Shown here: positions 55,091 through 63,996 of the stretch, in pieces
How positions within the stretch are numbered: the stretch's first letter is position 1
Layout of the letters: the number at the start of each line of letters is the position of its first letter
Assembly: GCF_030403505.1 (NCBI RefSeq)
Contig: NZ_JAUEMJ010000003.1
Span: forward strand, 310,001 to 374,000
Direction of reading: 5' to 3'
DNA: 64,000 nucleotides
DNA from: Glycomyces tritici
GTDB taxonomy: Bacteria; Actinomycetota; Actinomycetes; Mycobacteriales; Micromonosporaceae
Notes under the pieces: generated by a model
Databases searched by the model: none
The model's input: only the letters and a program-made list of their open reading frames with translations
Told to the model about the DNA's origin: nothing
Program-made: the position numbers and the translations under genes

Positions 55091-57124
55091 ATGACGTACT
55101 CATCTGACTACGGTCGCGGTGGTCCCGGCGCATATGAGGACCCCCGCCCCGGCGCGGTACCGTCCCCTCGGTACTCCCCCGAACCCCAAGAGCCGCCCGG
55201 GTTCTCCGGTGCATCCTACGGATCCGGGCGCGGCGGGGGTGATCCGCATCCCTCCTTCGGCGCGGCCGGACCGCGCGGCGGAGCCGACCCGTACCGCCCC
55301 TCCCAGGGCTCCCGGCCCGACCCGTACGCCCCCGCGTACGGGCAGTCGAACCCGTCCTTCGGGCAGTCCGAGCCGGGCTACGGCCAGTCGAACCCCGGGT
55401 TCAACCGGGACGCGTACGGCGGCGACTCGTACGGCGACTCCTCCTCCCGGAACAGCTCCTCCTACGGCAACTACGGGAACCTCGGCCAGAGCTTCGCCGT
55501 CGGCGGCCAGGGCCAGCGCCCGCGCGTCGCCCCCACCGGCACCGGCAACCGGGCCGGGCCCGGGGACCTCGTGGCCGACCGTTACCAGCTCGTCGACCTG
55601 GTCGGCAAGGGCGGCAACGGGTCCGTGTGGCGCGCCCAGGACATGGTGCTGCGCCGCGAGGTGGCCTTGAAAGAGGTGTTCCTGCCGCCGGACCTGCCCG
55701 CGCCCGAGCGCGTCCAGCTCATCGACCGGTCGCGCCGCGAGGCGCAGATCGCCGCGGCGCTGTCGCACCCGTCGATCATCCGGATCTTCGACGTGGTCGA
55801 GCACGCCGGGCTGCCTTGGATCGTCATGGAGCTCCTGCAGGCCCGGAGCCTCGCGGAGATCCTGACGCAGGACGGGCCGCTCGCGCCGCGCGTCGCCGCG
55901 AAGATCGGGCTCGCGCTCGTCGGCGCGCTCCAGGCGGCGCACGACGCGGGGATCATCCACCGGGACATCAAGCCCGGGAACGTCCTCATCTCCACCGATG
56001 GCCGGTGCGTGCTCTCGGATTTCGGTGCGGCGCAGCAGCATCAGGTCTCCGGGGGTACGACGCCGGGGAAGGTGCTGGGGTCGGCGCATTACATCGCGCC
56101 CGAGCGGGCCGTCGGCCACCCGGCCGAGCCGGCGAGCGACGTGTTCAGTCTCGGCGTGACCTTGTACGCGGCCGTCGAGGGGCGGCCGCCGTTCGACCGC
56201 GGGGACGCCGTCTCGACCATGCGCGCGGTCGTCCAGGAGCCGCCGGAGAGCCCGCGGCACGCCGGGCCGCTCACGCCGCTCATCGGCGGGATGCTCGCGA
56301 AGGACCCGCAGCAGCGCGCGCCCCTGCCGCAGGTCCGCCAGGAGCTCCAGGCGCTGCTCGCCGGGCCGCTGGGCACCGGCGGGATCCCGCAGCAGTCGCC
56401 GCCGCTCCAGCAGCAGGGCGCCTACCAGGACGTCTCGCCGCCGCGCACGGGCGCGCGCCCGAGTATTCGCGACCGTGACCCTGAGCCGGAGCCGGGCGGG
56501 AACGTGTGGAAGTCCACGTCGGTCATCGTCGTGTGCGTGCTCCTGGCGCTCGTCCTCGTCTGGGGCGCCTACAAGGTGCTCCTCGGCGACACCGACGGCG
56601 GCGGGGACCCGGGCGCGTCCGACAGCGCCGGGGAGGACCCTACCGGTGAGGGCGGAGAATCCGAGGGCGGCGAGGGCCCGGCGTTCGAGACCAAGACGCA
56701 CGAGGGCGACGGGTTCACCGCGAACTACCCGGCGACCTGGGTCGAAGGCGAAGGGGGCGAGCACTACGCGGTGTACTACAACCCCGACGACGAGACCCAG
56801 TGGGTGCGGTTCTACTCCGGTTTCGACCACGAGGCCGACAGCGCCGAGGCGTACCTCACCGACTACTGGGACGGGCTGCCCGAGAGCATGGAGGACCTCG
56901 ACCAGGCGCAGCTCGCCGCGACCTCGTTCGGCGGCATGGACGGCACGGTCCTGGAGTACACCGGCACGAACCTCGACGACGGCGCCGAGCGGCACTCGAT
57001 CTGGGCGCTCGCCGACGACGGCGACGGCACCGCCTACGGCGTGTTCATCTCCGGCGACGCCGGGGCATGGGACCTATCACAGCAGGTGTACGACGAGGCT
57101 GTGGCGTCGTTCAAGACCGGCTGA
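55091..57124 (+). CDS. membrane-anchored Ser/Thr protein kinase with extracellular domain
   Basis: A 677-residue kinase. Residues 1-155 are Gly/Ser/Pro/Tyr-rich and contain tandem [24 protein letters not shown] repeats, probably disordered. The Hanks-type kinase domain follows (about 165-425): [24 protein letters not shown] (Lys), [13 protein letters not shown] (catalytic Asp) and LSDFGAAQ in place of DFG-IA/ITR. A single helix near 476-497 ([18 protein letters not shown]) leads to a Gly/Glu-rich spacer and an extracellular domain of about 130 residues that starts [20 protein letters not shown], a PsbP/LpqN-like fold by appearance. GAGGAG precedes the ATG. No PASTA repeats, so it is not a PknB orthologue. 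Confidence 0.9.
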   Translation: MTYSSDYGRGGPGAYEDPRPGAVPSPRYSPEPQEPPGFSGASYGSGRGGGDPHPSFGAAGPRGGADPYRPSQGSRPDPYAPAYGQSNPSFGQSEPGYGQSNPGFNRDAYGGDSYGDSSSRNSSSYGNYGNLGQSFAVGGQGQRPRVAPTGTGNRAGPGDLVADRYQLVDLVGKGGNGSVWRAQDMVLRREVALKEVFLPPDLPAPERVQLIDRSRREAQIAAALSHPSIIRIFDVVEHAGLPWIVMELLQARSLAEILTQDGPLAPRVAAKIGLALVGALQAAHDAGIIHRDIKPGNVLISTDGRCVLSDFGAAQQHQVSGGTTPGKVLGSAHYIAPERAVGHPAEPASDVFSLGVTLYAAVEGRPPFDRGDAVSTMRAVVQEPPESPRHAGPLTPLIGGMLAKDPQQRAPLPQVRQELQALLAGPLGTGGIPQQSPPLQQQGAYQDVSPPRTGARPSIRDRDPEPEPGGNVWKSTSVIVVCVLLALVLVWGAYKVLLGDTDGGGDPGASDSAGEDPTGEGGESEGGEGPAFETKTHEGDGFTANYPATWVEGEGGEHYAVYYNPDDETQWVRFYSGFDHEADSAEAYLTDYWDGLPESMEDLDQAQLAATSFGGMDGTVLEYTGTNLDDGAERHSIWALADDGDGTAYGVFISGDAGAWDLSQQVYDEAVASFKTG

Positions 57125-57180
57125 GGCCACACGGTCCACAACAGCGGCCTCCCGTCTTGCGGATATGCGACGATTTCTGC

Positions 57181-58842
57181 ATGACGGAGGAGACGACCAA
57201 CCTGGATGCGCTGCGCGCCGACGTGCTGCAGTGGATCACCGACGACCCTGACAAGACCTCCCGGGACGAGCTGTACCGGCTGCTCGACGGCCTCCCCGCG
57301 GCGGGCCCCGACCTCACCGACCGCTTCGCCGGGCGGCTCAAGTTCGGCACTGCGGGCCTGCGCGGCCCGCTGCGCGCCGGACCGAACGGCATGAACCTCG
57401 CCGTCGTGCGCGCCGCCGCCGCCGGCCTCGCGAACTGGCTCGACGCGAAAGGCGCCGAAGGGCCCGTCGTCATCGGCTACGACGCCCGCCACGGCAGCCG
57501 CGCGTTCGCCGCCGAGACCGCGCGCGTCGTCACCGGTTCGGGCCGCCGCGCCCTCGTCATGCCCGGGCCGCTCCCCACGCCCGTGACCGCCTACGCCGTC
57601 ACGAAACTCGGTGCGGCCGCGGCCGTGCAGGTCACCGCCAGCCACAACCCGCCGCAGGACAACGGCTACAAGGTGTACCTGGGCCGCGAGCTCGGCGGCG
57701 ACCTCGGCGCGGGCGCCCAGATCGTCCCGCCCGCCGACACCGAGATCGAGGCCGCGATCGAAGCGCTCGGCCCGCTCTCGGAGATCCCCCTGGGCGACGA
57801 GGGCGAGATCCTCGACGACAAGGTCGTCGACGACTACCTGAACGCCGTCGCCTCCGTCGTCGACCCCGACGACCCCAAGCGCCTCGCGTCCGTCGCCACC
57901 CCGATGCACGGCGTCGGCGGCGCGACCCTGGTCCGCGCCATGGAGCGCGCCGGATTCCCGGCCCCCACCTTGGTGGCCCGCCAGGCCGACCCCGACGCCG
58001 ACTTCCCCACCGTGGCCTTCCCCAACCCCGAGGAGCCCGGCGCGATCGACCTGCTCAAGGCCCTCGCGATCGAAGAGGGCGCCGACGTGGCGCTCGCCCT
58101 CGACCCGGACGCCGACCGCTGCTCGGTCGCCGTCCCGGTCGGGGACGGCACCTGGCGCCAGCTCAGCGGCAACGAGGTGGGCGTGCTCCTGGCCGACCAC
58201 TGGATGCGCAAGGGTCGCAAGGGCACCTACGCGACCACGATCGTGTCCACCACGCAGCTGAAGGCGATGTGCGAGAAGCGCGGCTTCGGCTACATGGAGA
58301 CCCTCACCGGTTTCAAGTGGCTGGCCCGCACCAGCGCCGACCTGGCGTTCGCGTTCGAGGAGGCCCTCGGCTACTGCGTCGCACCGGAGTTCCTGCGCGA
58401 CAAGGACGGCATCTCCGCGTCCCTGATCGTCAGCGAGATCGCGGCCGGCCAGGCCGCCCGCATGGCGACCCTGCAGGACCGCCTCGACGAGCTCGCCGAG
58501 GAGTTCGGCGTGTACGAGACCGGGCAGCTCTCCGTCCGCGTCGAGGACCTCAGCGAGATCGGCGCGTGCATGAAGCGCCTGCGCGCCCACCCGCCCACCT
58601 CGCTCCTGGACGAGCCGGTCACCGACTACCTCGACCGGCTGCCCGACGCCGACGTCGTCACCGTCACGACGGCGAACGCCCGGGTCGTGTGCCGCCCCAG
58701 CGGCACCGAGCCGAAGCTCAAGGCGTACCTCGAGGTCCGCGAGGACGTCGGCGGCGACCTCGCGGGCGCCCGCGAACGGGCCCGCGCGAGCGTCGAGGCC
58801 CTGAAGGCCGAGATCGCCGCGGTCCTGGGCGTGCCGCACTAG
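57181..58842 (+). CDS. phosphohexomutase (phosphomannomutase/phosphoglucomutase, PmmB-like)
   Basis: A 553-residue alpha-D-phosphohexomutase that interconverts 1- and 6-phosphates of glucose or mannose. GRLKFGTAGLRGPLRAG is the N-terminal block, the phospho-Ser loop is VTASHNPPQDNGYKVY (Ser154), the Mg site is ALDPDADRCSVAV, and CRPSGTEPKLKAYLEV binds the sugar phosphate. Length fits the long mutases near nucleoside salvage genes, such as Rv3308 (PmmB) or Streptomyces SCO4916, which may also handle (deoxy)ribose phosphates. Its own terminator region is damaged (58843-59037). Start at ATG 57181; frames upstream overlap the kinase gene. Confidence 0.92.
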   Translation: MTEETTNLDALRADVLQWITDDPDKTSRDELYRLLDGLPAAGPDLTDRFAGRLKFGTAGLRGPLRAGPNGMNLAVVRAAAAGLANWLDAKGAEGPVVIGYDARHGSRAFAAETARVVTGSGRRALVMPGPLPTPVTAYAVTKLGAAAAVQVTASHNPPQDNGYKVYLGRELGGDLGAGAQIVPPADTEIEAAIEALGPLSEIPLGDEGEILDDKVVDDYLNAVASVVDPDDPKRLASVATPMHGVGGATLVRAMERAGFPAPTLVARQADPDADFPTVAFPNPEEPGAIDLLKALAIEEGADVALALDPDADRCSVAVPVGDGTWRQLSGNEVGVLLADHWMRKGRKGTYATTIVSTTQLKAMCEKRGFGYMETLTGFKWLARTSADLAFAFEEALGYCVAPEFLRDKDGISASLIVSEIAAGQAARMATLQDRLDELAEEFGVYETGQLSVRVEDLSEIGACMKRLRAHPPTSLLDEPVTDYLDRLPDADVVTVTTANARVVCRPSGTEPKLKAYLEVREDVGGDLAGARERARASVEALKAEIAAVLGVPH

Positions 58843-59037
58843 CGATAACGAGCACGAAGAGGGGCCGGGGGGGGGGCGCCCCCCCCCCCCCCCCGCCGCG
58901 GCCACCATCCGCGGGGGGCGGCGCCCTTGGGGGGGGCCGCGGCCGGTGATCGCCGCGGGCGGGGGCGTGCCGCACTAGCTATACCGAGCACTACGGGGGG
59001 CGGGGCGCGGCGCGCCCGGCCCCTCATGTCGTTCCTG
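58843..59037. other. low-complexity pgm-upp gap with homopolymers and partial duplication (suspected sequence error)
   Basis: A run of ten G (58867-58876), CG, then sixteen C (58879-58894) is followed by G/C-only sequence. The end of pgm plus its flank (58812-58861) reappears imperfectly at 58948-58997, including TGCCGCACTAG. The arms GAGGGGCCGGG (58859-58869) and CCCGGCCCCTC (59015-59025) are exact complements, so the native sequence was probably one compact terminator hairpin between the convergent genes. No gene is supported. Confidence 0.7.
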
Positions 59038-59670
59038 CTAGAAGCGGCGGTAGGCGCCGAATTGGCGGTCGCCGGCGTCGCCGAGGCCGGGAATGATGTA
59101 CGCGGCGTCGTTGAGCTCCGGGTCGACCGCGGCGGTGGTCATGCGGAGGCTGAGCCCGGAGGCGTCGAGCTTCGCGATCCCGTCGGGCGCGCACAGGACC
59201 GAGATCAGGTCGATGTCGGTGCAGCCGCGCGCGGCGATCATCTCGCAGCAGCGCAGCAGCGAGCCGCCGGTGGCGACCATCGGGTCCAGCACGATGACAT
59301 GGCGTCCGGCCAGGTCGTCGGGCAGGGACTCCATGTACGCGTACGGCTCATGGGTCTCCTCGTCGCGGGCCAGGCCCACGAACCCCATCGAGGCGTCCGG
59401 GATCATCGCCTGGGCGGCGTCCGCCATGCCCAGCCCGGCGCGCAGCACCGGGACGAGCAGCGGCGGGTTCCCGAGCCGGTAGCCCTTGGCCGGGGCCACG
59501 GGCGTCCTGATCTCGTATTCGGTCACGGCCACGTCGCGCGTGGCCTCGTAGACGAGCATTGTTGTGAGCTCGTGCAGGGCAGCCCGGAACCTTGGCGAGT
59601 CCGAGCGCTCGTCCCGCATGGCGGTAAGCCGTTCTGCGGCGAGCGGGTGTTCGACGATCTTGACATCCAC
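59038..59670 (-). CDS. upp: uracil phosphoribosyltransferase
   Basis: Salvages uracil to UMP with PRPP. The 210-residue protein starts VDVKIVEHPLAAERLTAMRD, like other Upp proteins. YEATRDV, VPVLRAGLGMADA and the PRPP loop VIVLDPMVATGGSL are present, and the end YIIPGLGDAGDRQFG is the uracil-binding flap. The GTG at 59670 was chosen over a TTG at 59679 because it fits the family start and TAAGGT lies 8 bases before it. It is convergent with pgm and divergent from deoC. Confidence 0.96.
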   Translation of the reverse strand: MDVKIVEHPLAAERLTAMRDERSDSPRFRAALHELTTMLVYEATRDVAVTEYEIRTPVAPAKGYRLGNPPLLVPVLRAGLGMADAAQAMIPDASMGFVGLARDEETHEPYAYMESLPDDLAGRHVIVLDPMVATGGSLLRCCEMIAARGCTDIDLISVLCAPDGIAKLDASGLSLRMTTAAVDPELNDAAYIIPGLGDAGDRQFGAYRRF

Positions 59671-59678
59671 GGTTCCCA

Positions 59679-59684
59679 ACCTTA
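59679..59684 (-). promoter_or_regulatory. -10 hexamer TAAGGT for upp
   Basis: TAAGGT on the minus strand, 8 bases before the GTG at 59670. Confidence 0.4.
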
Positions 59685-59752
59685 ACGCCCAGCTCGCCGC
59701 GCTAATGTGAGCTGGTCACCACAGTCTGAGTCCAACGTCTCCGGGATACGGA

Positions 59753-59758
59753 TATCAT
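59753..59758 (+). promoter_or_regulatory. -10 hexamer TATCAT for leaderless deoC
   Basis: TATCAT, 6 bases before the ATG at 59765. It would drive the deoC-ALDH-ALDH operon. Confidence 0.5.
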
Positions 59759-59764
59759 CCAGTC

Positions 59765-60679
59765 ATGGGATCAATTTTGAGCGGCGCTGAGGCCGCCGCC
59801 CTCGTCCGCGCCCTCCCCGGCGTCGACGCGGTAGGCCTCGAAGCGCGCGCGGCGGGGCTCGCCACCCGCTCCGTCAAAGCGGACGCGAAGGCCAAGGCCA
59901 TCGACCTCGCCATCAGCATGATCGACCTCACCACCCTCGAAGGCGCCGACACGCCCGGCAAGGTCCGGTCGCTCGCCTCCAAGGCCGTGCGCCCCGACGG
60001 CGACGCCCCCGCCACCGCCGCGGTCTGCGTCTACCCGTCCATGGTCGCCGTCGCCGCCGAAGCCGTCAAAGGCTCCTCGGTGAAGGTCGCCTCCGTCGCC
60101 ACCGGCTTCCCCGCCGGACAGGTGCCGCTCGACGTGCGCCTGGCCGACACCGAGGCCGCCGTGCGCGCCGGAGCCGACGAGATCGACATGGTCATCAGCC
60201 GCGGCGCGTTCCTCGCGGGCGATTTGGAACGGGTCTTCCACGAGATCAAGGCCGTCAAGGCCGCCAGCGGCGAAGCCCGCCTCAAGGTCATCCTCGAGAC
60301 CGGCGAACTCGTCACCTACGACGACGTGCGCCGCGCCTCCTGGCTCGCCATGTACGCCGGGGCCGACTTCATCAAGACCTCCACCGGCAAAGTGGGCGTC
60401 AACGCCACCCTCCCGGTGACCCTCCTGATGATGCAGGCCGTGCGCGACTACCGCGCCGCCACGGGCGTCCAGGTCGGCGTCAAACCCGCCGGCGGCATCC
60501 GCAACACCAAGGACGCCATCAAGTACCTGGTGTGCGTCAACGAGGTCCTCGGCGACCCATGGCTCTCCAACGAGTGGTTCCGCTTCGGCGCCTCCAGCCT
60601 CCTCAACGACCTGCTCATGCAGCGCCAGAAGCTCAAGACCGGCCACTACTCCGGCCCCGACTACGTGACGGTGGACTAA
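59765..60679 (+). CDS. deoC: deoxyribose-phosphate aldolase
   Basis: Splits 2-deoxyribose-5-phosphate into glyceraldehyde-3-phosphate and acetaldehyde. A 304-residue class I aldolase: AVCVYPSMV, SVATGFPAGQV, ADEIDMVISRGAF, the Schiff-base Lys204 in DFIKTSTGKVG and the second Lys240 in GVKPAGGIRN. It is longer than E. coli DeoC (259) because of N- and C-terminal extensions. The first gene of an operon with two aldehyde dehydrogenase-fold genes, which could oxidise the acetaldehyde product. TATCAT 6 bases before the ATG implies leaderless transcription. Confidence 0.95.
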   Translation: MGSILSGAEAAALVRALPGVDAVGLEARAAGLATRSVKADAKAKAIDLAISMIDLTTLEGADTPGKVRSLASKAVRPDGDAPATAAVCVYPSMVAVAAEAVKGSSVKVASVATGFPAGQVPLDVRLADTEAAVRAGADEIDMVISRGAFLAGDLERVFHEIKAVKAASGEARLKVILETGELVTYDDVRRASWLAMYAGADFIKTSTGKVGVNATLPVTLLMMQAVRDYRAATGVQVGVKPAGGIRNTKDAIKYLVCVNEVLGDPWLSNEWFRFGASSLLNDLLMQRQKLKTGHYSGPDYVTVD

Positions 60680-60682
60680 GCG

Positions 60683-62107
60683 ATGTTCGAGTACGCGCCC
60701 GCACCCGAATCGGTGCGGCCCCAGATCAAAGAGCACTACGGGCTGTTCATCGACGGGGAGTTCGCCGACGCCGCCGACGGCGCCGTCTTCAAATCCCTGA
60801 ACCCCTCCACCGAGGAGGCCCTGTTCACCGTGGCCGAGGCCGGCGAGGCCGACGTCCAGCGCGCCGTCGCCGCCGCCCGCCGCGCCCAGGAGACCGTGTG
60901 GGGCCCCATGAGCGGCACCGAGCGCGGCAAGTACCTGTTCCGCATCGCCCGGCTCCTGCAGGAGCGGGCCCGCGAGTTCGCCGTCGCCGAATCGATGGAC
61001 AACGGCAAGCCCATCAAGGAGACCCGCGACTTCGACGTGCCGACCGCGGCCCAGCACTTCTTCTACCACGCCGGATGGGCCGACAAGCTCGCCTACGCGG
61101 GCCTCGGAGCCGACCCGAAGCCGCTCGGCGTCATCGGCCAGGTCATCCCCTGGAACTTCCCGCTGCTCATGCTCTCGTGGAAGATCGCCCCGGCGCTCGC
61201 GTGCGGGAACACGGTGGTGCTCAAGCCCGCCGAGACCACGCCGCTGACCGCGCTCATGTTCGCCGAGCTGTGCCAGGAGGCCGACCTGCCGCCCGGCGTC
61301 GTCAACATCCTCCCCGGCGCCGGCGCCACCGGATCAGCCCTTGTGGACAGTGCGGTGGACAAGGTCGCGTTCACCGGCTCGACCGCGGTCGGCCGGGCCA
61401 TCGCGAAATCCATCGCCGGCTCCAAGAAGAAGCTCACCCTCGAACTCGGCGGCAAGGCCGCCAACATCGTGTTCGACGACGCCCCCGTCGACCAGGCCGT
61501 CGAAGGCATCGTCAACGGCATCTTCTTCAACCAGGGGCACGTCTGCTGCGCCGGCTCGCGCCTCCTCGTGCAGGAGTCGGTGGCCGACGACGTGCTCGAG
61601 CGGCTCAAGGCCCGCGTCGAGACGCTGCGCGTGGGCGACCCGCTCGACAAGAACACCGACATCGGCGCCATCAACTCCGCCGAGCAGCTCTCCCGCATCC
61701 AGGCGCTCGCCGCCACCGGCGGCGACGAGGGCGCCGAGGTCTGGCAGCCCGCCTGCGACCTGCCCGAGCGCGGGTTCTGGTTCCGCCCCACCGTGTTCAC
61801 CGGCGTCCAGCAGTCCATGCGGATCGCCAAGGAGGAGATCTTCGGCCCGGTGCTCAGCGTCCTCACGTTCCGCACCCCGGACGAGGCGATCGCCAAGGCC
61901 AACAACACCCCCTACGGCCTCTCGGCCGGGGTGTGGACCGAGAAGGGCTCCAAGATCCTGTGGGCGGCCGAGCGGCTGCGCGCGGGCGTGGTGTGGGCCA
62001 ACACGTTCAACCAGTTCGACGCCGCCAGCCCGTTCGGCGGCCTGAAGGAGTCCGGTTACGGCCGCGAAGGCGGCCGCCAGGGGCTGGAGGCCTACCTCGA
62101 TGTCTGA
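60683..62107 (+). CDS. aldehyde dehydrogenase
   Basis: A 474-residue NAD(P)-dependent aldehyde dehydrogenase. Signatures: IPWNFPLLML (Asn that stabilises the intermediate), VAFTGSTAVGRAIA (cofactor), LELGGKAAN with the general base Glu254, and QGHVCCAGSR with catalytic Cys288 or 289. It starts 3 bases after the deoC stop and overlaps the next gene by 8 bases. In this context it most likely oxidises acetaldehyde from DeoC to acetate, which is inference. N-terminal residues YAPAPESVRPQIKEHYGLFI are slightly longer than usual. Confidence 0.92.
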   Translation: MFEYAPAPESVRPQIKEHYGLFIDGEFADAADGAVFKSLNPSTEEALFTVAEAGEADVQRAVAAARRAQETVWGPMSGTERGKYLFRIARLLQERAREFAVAESMDNGKPIKETRDFDVPTAAQHFFYHAGWADKLAYAGLGADPKPLGVIGQVIPWNFPLLMLSWKIAPALACGNTVVLKPAETTPLTALMFAELCQEADLPPGVVNILPGAGATGSALVDSAVDKVAFTGSTAVGRAIAKSIAGSKKKLTLELGGKAANIVFDDAPVDQAVEGIVNGIFFNQGHVCCAGSRLLVQESVADDVLERLKARVETLRVGDPLDKNTDIGAINSAEQLSRIQALAATGGDEGAEVWQPACDLPERGFWFRPTVFTGVQQSMRIAKEEIFGPVLSVLTFRTPDEAIAKANNTPYGLSAGVWTEKGSKILWAAERLRAGVVWANTFNQFDAASPFGGLKESGYGREGGRQGLEAYLDV

Positions 62108-62975
62108 TCGCCTGCGGGTCAAGAAGACCTACAAGCTGTACGTGGGCGGGAAGTTCCCCCGCTCGGAGTCCGGAAGGAGCTACCCCGTGAGCAGCCCGGA
62201 CGGGACCGAGCTGGCCAACGCCGCGCTCGCCAGCCGCAAGGACGGCCGCGACGCCGTGGCCGCCGCCCGCAAGGCCCAGCGGCCCTGGGCGGGCCAGACC
62301 GCGTACCTGCGCGGGCAGATCCTCTACCGCGCCGCCGAGATGCTCGAAGGGCGCGCCGGCCAGTTCGCCGAAGAACTCTCCGACGCCACGGGCGCCGAGG
62401 CCCAAGCGGCCCTGGGGACCGTGGAGGCCGCGATCGACCGGCTCGTGCACTACGCGGGCTGGACGGACAAGTACACGTCCGTGCTCGGCGGGGCCAACCC
62501 CGTCGCGGGCCCCTACTTCAACCACACGACCCCTGAACCGCTCGGCGTCATCGCGGTGGTGGCCCCGCAGGACGACCCGCTCCTCGGGTTCGTCGAGGCC
62601 GTCGCCCCGGCGATCGCCACCGGGAACACCGTGGTCGTGCTCGCGAGCGAGTCGAAGCCGCTGCCCGCGTTGAGCTTCGGTGAAGTGCTCGCCACCTCCG
62701 ACCTGCCCGGCGGGGTCGTGAACGTCCTCAGCGGCAAGGCCGCCGAGGTCGCGCCGCACCTCGCCGCGCACGCCGACGTCAACGGGCTCGACCTGGGCGG
62801 TGTCGCCGACGCCGAACTCGCCGCGAGCCTGGAGGCCGCCGCCGCCGAGACCCTGAAGGTGGTCCGCCGCCCCGGGCGCCCGGGCACCTCCCTCGACCTG
62901 CTGCGGCAGTGGACCGAGTACAAGACCGTGTGGCACCCGGCCGGGATGGCCGCGACCGCCGGAGGCGGCTACTAG
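62100..62975 (+). CDS. truncated aldehyde dehydrogenase-like protein lacking the catalytic domain
   Basis: A 291-residue protein that keeps only the cofactor-binding half of the fold: KTYKLYVGGKFPRSESGRSY, AARKAQRPWAGQTAYLRGQI, EPLGVIAVVAPQDDPLLGFV and DLPGGVVNVLSG. The catalytic Cys and the general-base Glu region are missing; after NGLDLGGV the sequence goes directly to a short tail TEYKTVWHPAGM. The start overlaps the active aldehyde dehydrogenase by 8 bases, so the two are co-translated. The ending KTVWHP resembles natural C-termini of the family, which suggests an internal deletion rather than recent truncation. Probably a structural or regulatory partner. Confidence 0.8.
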   Translation: MSDRLRVKKTYKLYVGGKFPRSESGRSYPVSSPDGTELANAALASRKDGRDAVAAARKAQRPWAGQTAYLRGQILYRAAEMLEGRAGQFAEELSDATGAEAQAALGTVEAAIDRLVHYAGWTDKYTSVLGGANPVAGPYFNHTTPEPLGVIAVVAPQDDPLLGFVEAVAPAIATGNTVVVLASESKPLPALSFGEVLATSDLPGGVVNVLSGKAAEVAPHLAAHADVNGLDLGGVADAELAASLEAAAAETLKVVRRPGRPGTSLDLLRQWTEYKTVWHPAGMAATAGGGY

Positions 62976-62984
62976 CGACACCCG

Positions 62985-63018
62985 ATGGGGCCTTGAGATT
63001 CGTTGCTCAGGGCCCCAT
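62985..63018 (+). terminator. intrinsic terminator of the deoC operon
   Basis: Stem ATGGGGCCTTGAG / CTCAGGGCCCCAT (13 bp with one T-G pair), 8-base loop, ten bases after the stop. Confidence 0.75.
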
Positions 63019-63116
63019 TCGCCCATTCCCCTCCGAACGGACCTACCGGGTACGACCGGGAGTGTCGCGTCGTCGTACGCTGTTCCCCAGCTAGATCACT
63101 ACGGGAGGGACGCGAC

Positions 63117-63944
63117 ATGGCGGCCGATTCGGACGAGCCGGTGCGCAGCGCCGAGACGGACAAGCTCTGGAACGAGATGAGCGTCGACCCGGTGGAGCTC
63201 CACCTGGGCAAGGACTCCGGTTTCACCCTGCGCGCGTACCGGATGTCGGACACCCTCCCCGGCGGGAAGGCCGCGGCGGCGCCTGAGCCCGCCGAGGACG
63301 ACGACGCCGACGACGACGAGCAGCCCCGCGGCAAGCACGCCGCCGACGCCGATGCGGCCCCTGAAGACGAGGACGCCCCCGAGCCCGACGCCGCCGACTT
63401 CGCCGACGACGAGGACGACACCGCCGAAGAGGACGAGGACGCCCTCGACGCCACCCCCGAAGAAGTCCCGGTCTTCTTGACCCGCAAGGGGAAGCTGCTG
63501 GTCTTCCGCGAGGCCGACGCGCTCGTCGCGTACGTCAAGGCCAACGACGACCACGACCTCGCCGTGATCGAGGAGTACGCCGAGCTGCAGCAGCGCCTCA
63601 GCACCGACGACATCGTGTGTGACGAAGACGACACCTACGAGCTGGACCTGGTGGTCGCCAACCTCCGCGGCGGCCAGGAGTCCTGGGAGCCCGAGCTGCT
63701 CATCAAGGCGGCCGAGGTCGGGCGCGACCTCGGGTACGCGCTGAAGAACGACTCCATCGTCAACTCGCTCGCCCCCGGCTCGCCGCTGGACGACCTCGAC
63801 GAGACCTTCCGGATCGTCGTCGACGGCGGCCTGCGCGGCAAACTCGCCAAGCGCCGCTTGAAGAAGAACGACTCGCAGCAGGCGGCCATCGCCTGGCGCG
63901 GCGTCATCGCCAAGATCAACGACCACGTGGAATGGCGCGGCTAG
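63117..63944 (+). CDS. acidic conserved actinobacterial protein (Rv3311-like, annotated as primosomal protein in Streptomyces)
   Basis: A 275-residue protein. Residues 48-115 are almost wholly Asp/Glu/Ala/Pro (EDDDADDDEQ and similar), probably disordered. The C-terminal part looks folded: EVPVFLTRKGKLLVFREADA, LAVIEEYAELQQRLSTDDIV and ETFRIVVDGGLRGKLAKRRL. Proteins of this kind occur next to upp/deoC/pmm genes in many actinobacteria; some are labelled primosomal protein without experimental support. GGGAGGG lies about 10 bases before the ATG. Function unknown. Confidence 0.7.
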   Translation: MAADSDEPVRSAETDKLWNEMSVDPVELHLGKDSGFTLRAYRMSDTLPGGKAAAAPEPAEDDDADDDEQPRGKHAADADAAPEDEDAPEPDAADFADDEDDTAEEDEDALDATPEEVPVFLTRKGKLLVFREADALVAYVKANDDHDLAVIEEYAELQQRLSTDDIVCDEDDTYELDLVVANLRGGQESWEPELLIKAAEVGRDLGYALKNDSIVNSLAPGSPLDDLDETFRIVVDGGLRGKLAKRRLKKNDSQQAAIAWRGVIAKINDHVEWRG

Positions 63945-63975
63945 CGGCGTTCCGGCATCGGCCGAACAGCCCATG

Positions 63976-63996
63976 CGGACTCATACTCGGAGTCCG
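63976..63996 (+). terminator. short hairpin at the window end
   Basis: CGGACTC / GAGTCCG (7 bp), loop ATACTCG, 32 bases after the stop of the last gene. A possible terminator; the sequence ends before any U-tract can be seen. Confidence 0.5.
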
